DNA of 64,000 nt, taken from the NCBI GenBank assembly GCA_046349395.1, contig JAXMCK010000004.1:1-64000 (forward strand). The letters run 5' to 3'. The position numbers were made by a program, and so were the translations under genes. Below are positions 62,206 through 64,000 of the stretch, piece by piece (position 1 is the stretch's first letter; every line of letters begins with the position of its first letter). Under the pieces are notes generated by a model that worked only from the letters and a program-made list of their open reading frames with translations, was not told the DNA's origin and did no database searches. The stretch is from JAXMCK01 sp046349395. GTDB lineage: Bacteria; Pseudomonadota; Alphaproteobacteria; Geminicoccales; Geminicoccaceae.

Positions 62206-64000
62206 TCACGGCTGCCCGTGCGGCATCTGGAACGGCTCCCGCGAAGCGAAACGCCGAAGCACGTTGCCGGTCATGCGGGCGACCTCGTTGTTGTACCCGT
62301 TCCACGCCATCGCCCCCGCCCAGGCGATGGAGCCGGTGGAGAACACGGCACCTCCGCCCACGGTCTCGAAGAACACCAGGTCGGCACGGATAAGATCGGT
62401 CTGCGTCCCGCTCATGTCGGGCGTCGGATCGAGCATGTCCTCCGGCGTCATCAGGTAGATGTCGGTGTGGCGCTCCGAGCTTCCTAGCACCAGCGCGTGG
62501 GCCGGCGTGCCATACGCGGGGTCGGCGCGGTCGATCTCCAGGCCGGCAGCACCTCCGCCCGACAGGCCGAAGCCGCCGAAGGCACGACCCGGCGTGGCGT
62601 CGAGACCTTCGAAGATGAAGGCTGCGCGCGTGTCCGCCGCCGCTTCAGTCAGCCGATAGGGCTCCGAGAGGTCGAAGCCCTGCGAACTCATGATCAGCCC
62701 GCTGAGCATCCCCGATGGCCGGCCGTTGCGGCGCCACAAGCCGCCATACTCGCCCGTGAAGGCGTGGTGAAACTGCCCGTGCCCCGGCTCCCAGGGCCGG
62801 ATCCCGGCCTCCGAGCGGCGGCACTCGATGACGCCGGGATGGGCGTCGCTGAAGGAGATCCGCCAATAGAACCCGTTGCCCCCCAGGTACATCAGGCGTC
62901 CGCCGCGGTCGACGAACCCCTGGAGCGCGTCGAGCATCTGGAGCGAGTAGTATTCGGGATGCGTTCCGGTCAGGACGACCTTGTACTCCCGCAGCAGCGA
63001 CAGGCCCTCGTGGTCGAGGTCCTCGTCCGTGACGACGTCGTAGGCGATACCTTCCGCCTCCAGCCACCCCGTGACGTGCGTGTCGGCGTTGAACTGCCAC
63101 AGGTTCGAGCCGAGGCCGCCGAGGAAGCCCTTGATCCCGGGCTGCAGGTCGACGATCGGGCGGTTGCGGGAGGAGTGGAACACCCCCGAGCCGTCGCCGT
63201 GCACCTCGTAGAAGGAGAACCCGAGTTCCGGGTGCTCTTGCAGGAAGGCATGGTGCGGCTCGATCTCGACCAGCCGCCCCATCCCGACCTCCGTCCCGGG
63301 CACGTCGAGGCCTAGGCGATGGTTCGCATAAGCGAGATAGCTGGCCGTCGGGAGCAGGAAGCAGACGGCGTTCCCGCTCGGCTGGTCGGCGGGCGGCCTG
63401 ACGGCGAAGACGCAGTGATAGGCCCGTGCTGGATTCTCGTCGGGCACGAGGCGGACGGCATAGATCCCGCTTCGGAGGTCGGCCGGCACCCGGAACGAGA
63501 AATCCGTGTCCCACTCGGCGTCCGTCAGATCGTCGTCGTGGAAGTGGATGGCCGAGTAGAGGTCGGGTCGGTCCGTCCACGCCAGGCAGGACGCATCCCA
63601 GCGCCACCCGGTCATGGCGCGTGCCGGACATTGGCACGTGACCCCGTTCAGCCGATGGGGCGACGAGTCGAGGATGGCGGTCCCGCCGATCTCGCGACCG
63701 AAGTCCCAATGGGCGACGACGTCACGGCGTCGGGCGAGCAGTGCGGGTCGTGCCAGCGCAGTATAGGCGTCGATCGCCGCGAGGACGCTGTCGAAGAGGA
63801 CCGGCGAATCGATCTTGCCGTCGAAGTGGGCCTCCCCTTCGACACGCGCAGCGATCACGACGTGGGTGAGCCCGGCTGCACTCCACCATTCCGCCGCCTC
63901 GCCCGTTGCTGATTCCCGGCACGTCCCGCCATCGTCGAGTACGGAGAGGTGAAGGGACTTCGTCTCGGCATCGTGGCTGGCGACCAGCACGGACCACGCC
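62206..64000 (-). CDS. N,N-dimethylformamidase large-subunit-like protein (N-terminus beyond window)
   Basis: The frame is open from the window edge to a stop at 62206, giving about 597 residues; the N-terminus lies outside. An N-terminal LamG-like beta part (VVAHWDFGREIGGTAILDSSPHRLNG) leads to the C-terminal domain of dimethylformamidase large subunits, with CFLLPTASYLAYANHRLG, LTGTHPEYYSLQMLDALQGFVDRGGRLMYLGGNGFYWR and HHAFTGEYGGLWRRNGRPS. Tyr, His and Glu in these blocks are candidates for the family's mononuclear-iron site. The known enzyme of about 760 residues hydrolyses N,N-dimethylformamide to formate and dimethylamine. The substrate here may be another amide. The small subunit is not in view. 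Confidence 0.82.
   Translation of the reverse strand, partial: AWSVLVASHDAETKSLHLSVLDDGGTCRESATGEAAEWWSAAGLTHVVIAARVEGEAHFDGKIDSPVLFDSVLAAIDAYTALARPALLARRRDVVAHWDFGREIGGTAILDSSPHRLNGVTCQCPARAMTGWRWDASCLAWTDRPDLYSAIHFHDDDLTDAEWDTDFSFRVPADLRSGIYAVRLVPDENPARAYHCVFAVRPPADQPSGNAVCFLLPTASYLAYANHRLGLDVPGTEVGMGRLVEIEPHHAFLQEHPELGFSFYEVHGDGSGVFHSSRNRPIVDLQPGIKGFLGGLGSNLWQFNADTHVTGWLEAEGIAYDVVTDEDLDHEGLSLLREYKVVLTGTHPEYYSLQMLDALQGFVDRGGRLMYLGGNGFYWRISFSDAHPGVIECRRSEAGIRPWEPGHGQFHHAFTGEYGGLWRRNGRPSGMLSGLIMSSQGFDLSEPYRLTEAAADTRAAFIFEGLDATPGRAFGGFGLSGGGAAGLEIDRADPAYGTPAHALVLGSSERHTDIYLMTPEDMLDPTPDMSGTQTDLIRADLVFFETVGGGAVFSTGSIAWAGAMAWNGYNNEVARMTGNVLRRFASREPFQMPHGQP

Noticed and set aside
60343..62487. 714-codon plus-strand open frame
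   Set aside because: It is antisense to hyuB and the dimethylformamidase-like gene; the sense strand shows clear families.
1..64000. tRNA, rRNA, CRISPR, insertion sequence or prophage
   Set aside because: No cloverleaf, repeat-spacer array, transposase or phage protein was recognised on either strand when reading the window.

Overview
This is a GC-rich (roughly two-thirds G+C) stretch of bacterial chromosome with tightly packed operons, many 4-base stop/start overlaps (ATGA, GTGA, TTGA), frequent TTG/GTG starts, Tat-type and lipoprotein signal peptides, and protein families typical of Alphaproteobacteria (DUF2333, DUF1127, DUF2783, DUF1254, homogentisate pathway). I infer an environmental alphaproteobacterium, possibly Rhodospirillales-like; the genus cannot be read from this sequence. 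I see no rRNA, tRNA, CRISPR array, insertion sequence or phage gene. Most long open frames lying antisense to the genes listed here are artefacts of the high GC.

Layout. 1-5703 (minus): two SLC13-type permeases with RCK_C insertions flank a glutaminase/asparaginase pair. 6137-8343: patatin-like phospholipase and, convergently, a baeRF-like protein, separated by a strong hairpin. 8444-11789 (minus): DUF2333 protein, membrane-anchored alpha/beta hydrolase with a probable CTG start, and an ABC membrane domain with no ATPase. 11918-16972 (minus): RND efflux operon (adaptor, pump, EF-hand protein, glycine-zipper lipoprotein), every junction an ATGA overlap. 17215-21042 (plus): AI-2E family exporter, Gfo/Idh/MocA oxidoreductase and a pentonate-type IlvD dehydratase. 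21047-25024 (minus): an unusual two-gene ATP-citrate-lyase-like enzyme. 25148-30918 (plus): amylosucrase, Ppx/GppA phosphatase and a CorA-like membrane protein with a large novel N-terminal part, with a small DUF1127 gene on the other strand.

30892-36035 (minus): homogentisate/aromatic degradation operon (hmgA, FAH-type hydrolase, variant metallo-beta-lactamase-fold protein, FAD monooxygenase, DUF2783). 36120-46200: an envelope/periplasm region with two Tat-exported DUF1254 proteins, an AraC regulator, several lipoproteins, a large periplasmic sulfatase, DUF2721 and an outer-membrane barrel. A decayed copy of the 5' end of the AraC gene, including its leader, lies at about 41321-41440. 46859-53515 (plus): five-gene glycan operon (glycosyltransferase, UDP-galactopyranose mutase, clan GH-A glycosidase, ABC exporter, second glycosyltransferase).

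53534-64000 (minus): a long catabolic operon reading leftwards from the right edge: N,N-dimethylformamidase-like large subunit, HyuB, periplasmic binding protein, LivG, LivF, LivH, LivM and HyuA. It combines import of an amide- or lactam-like compound with two hydrolytic systems.

The most notable points are the dimethylformamidase/hydantoinase/ABC operon, the galactofuranose-linked glycan operon, the atypical ATP-citrate-lyase pair, the AraC gene remnant, and the orphan ABC membrane domain next to a CTG-started hydrolase.
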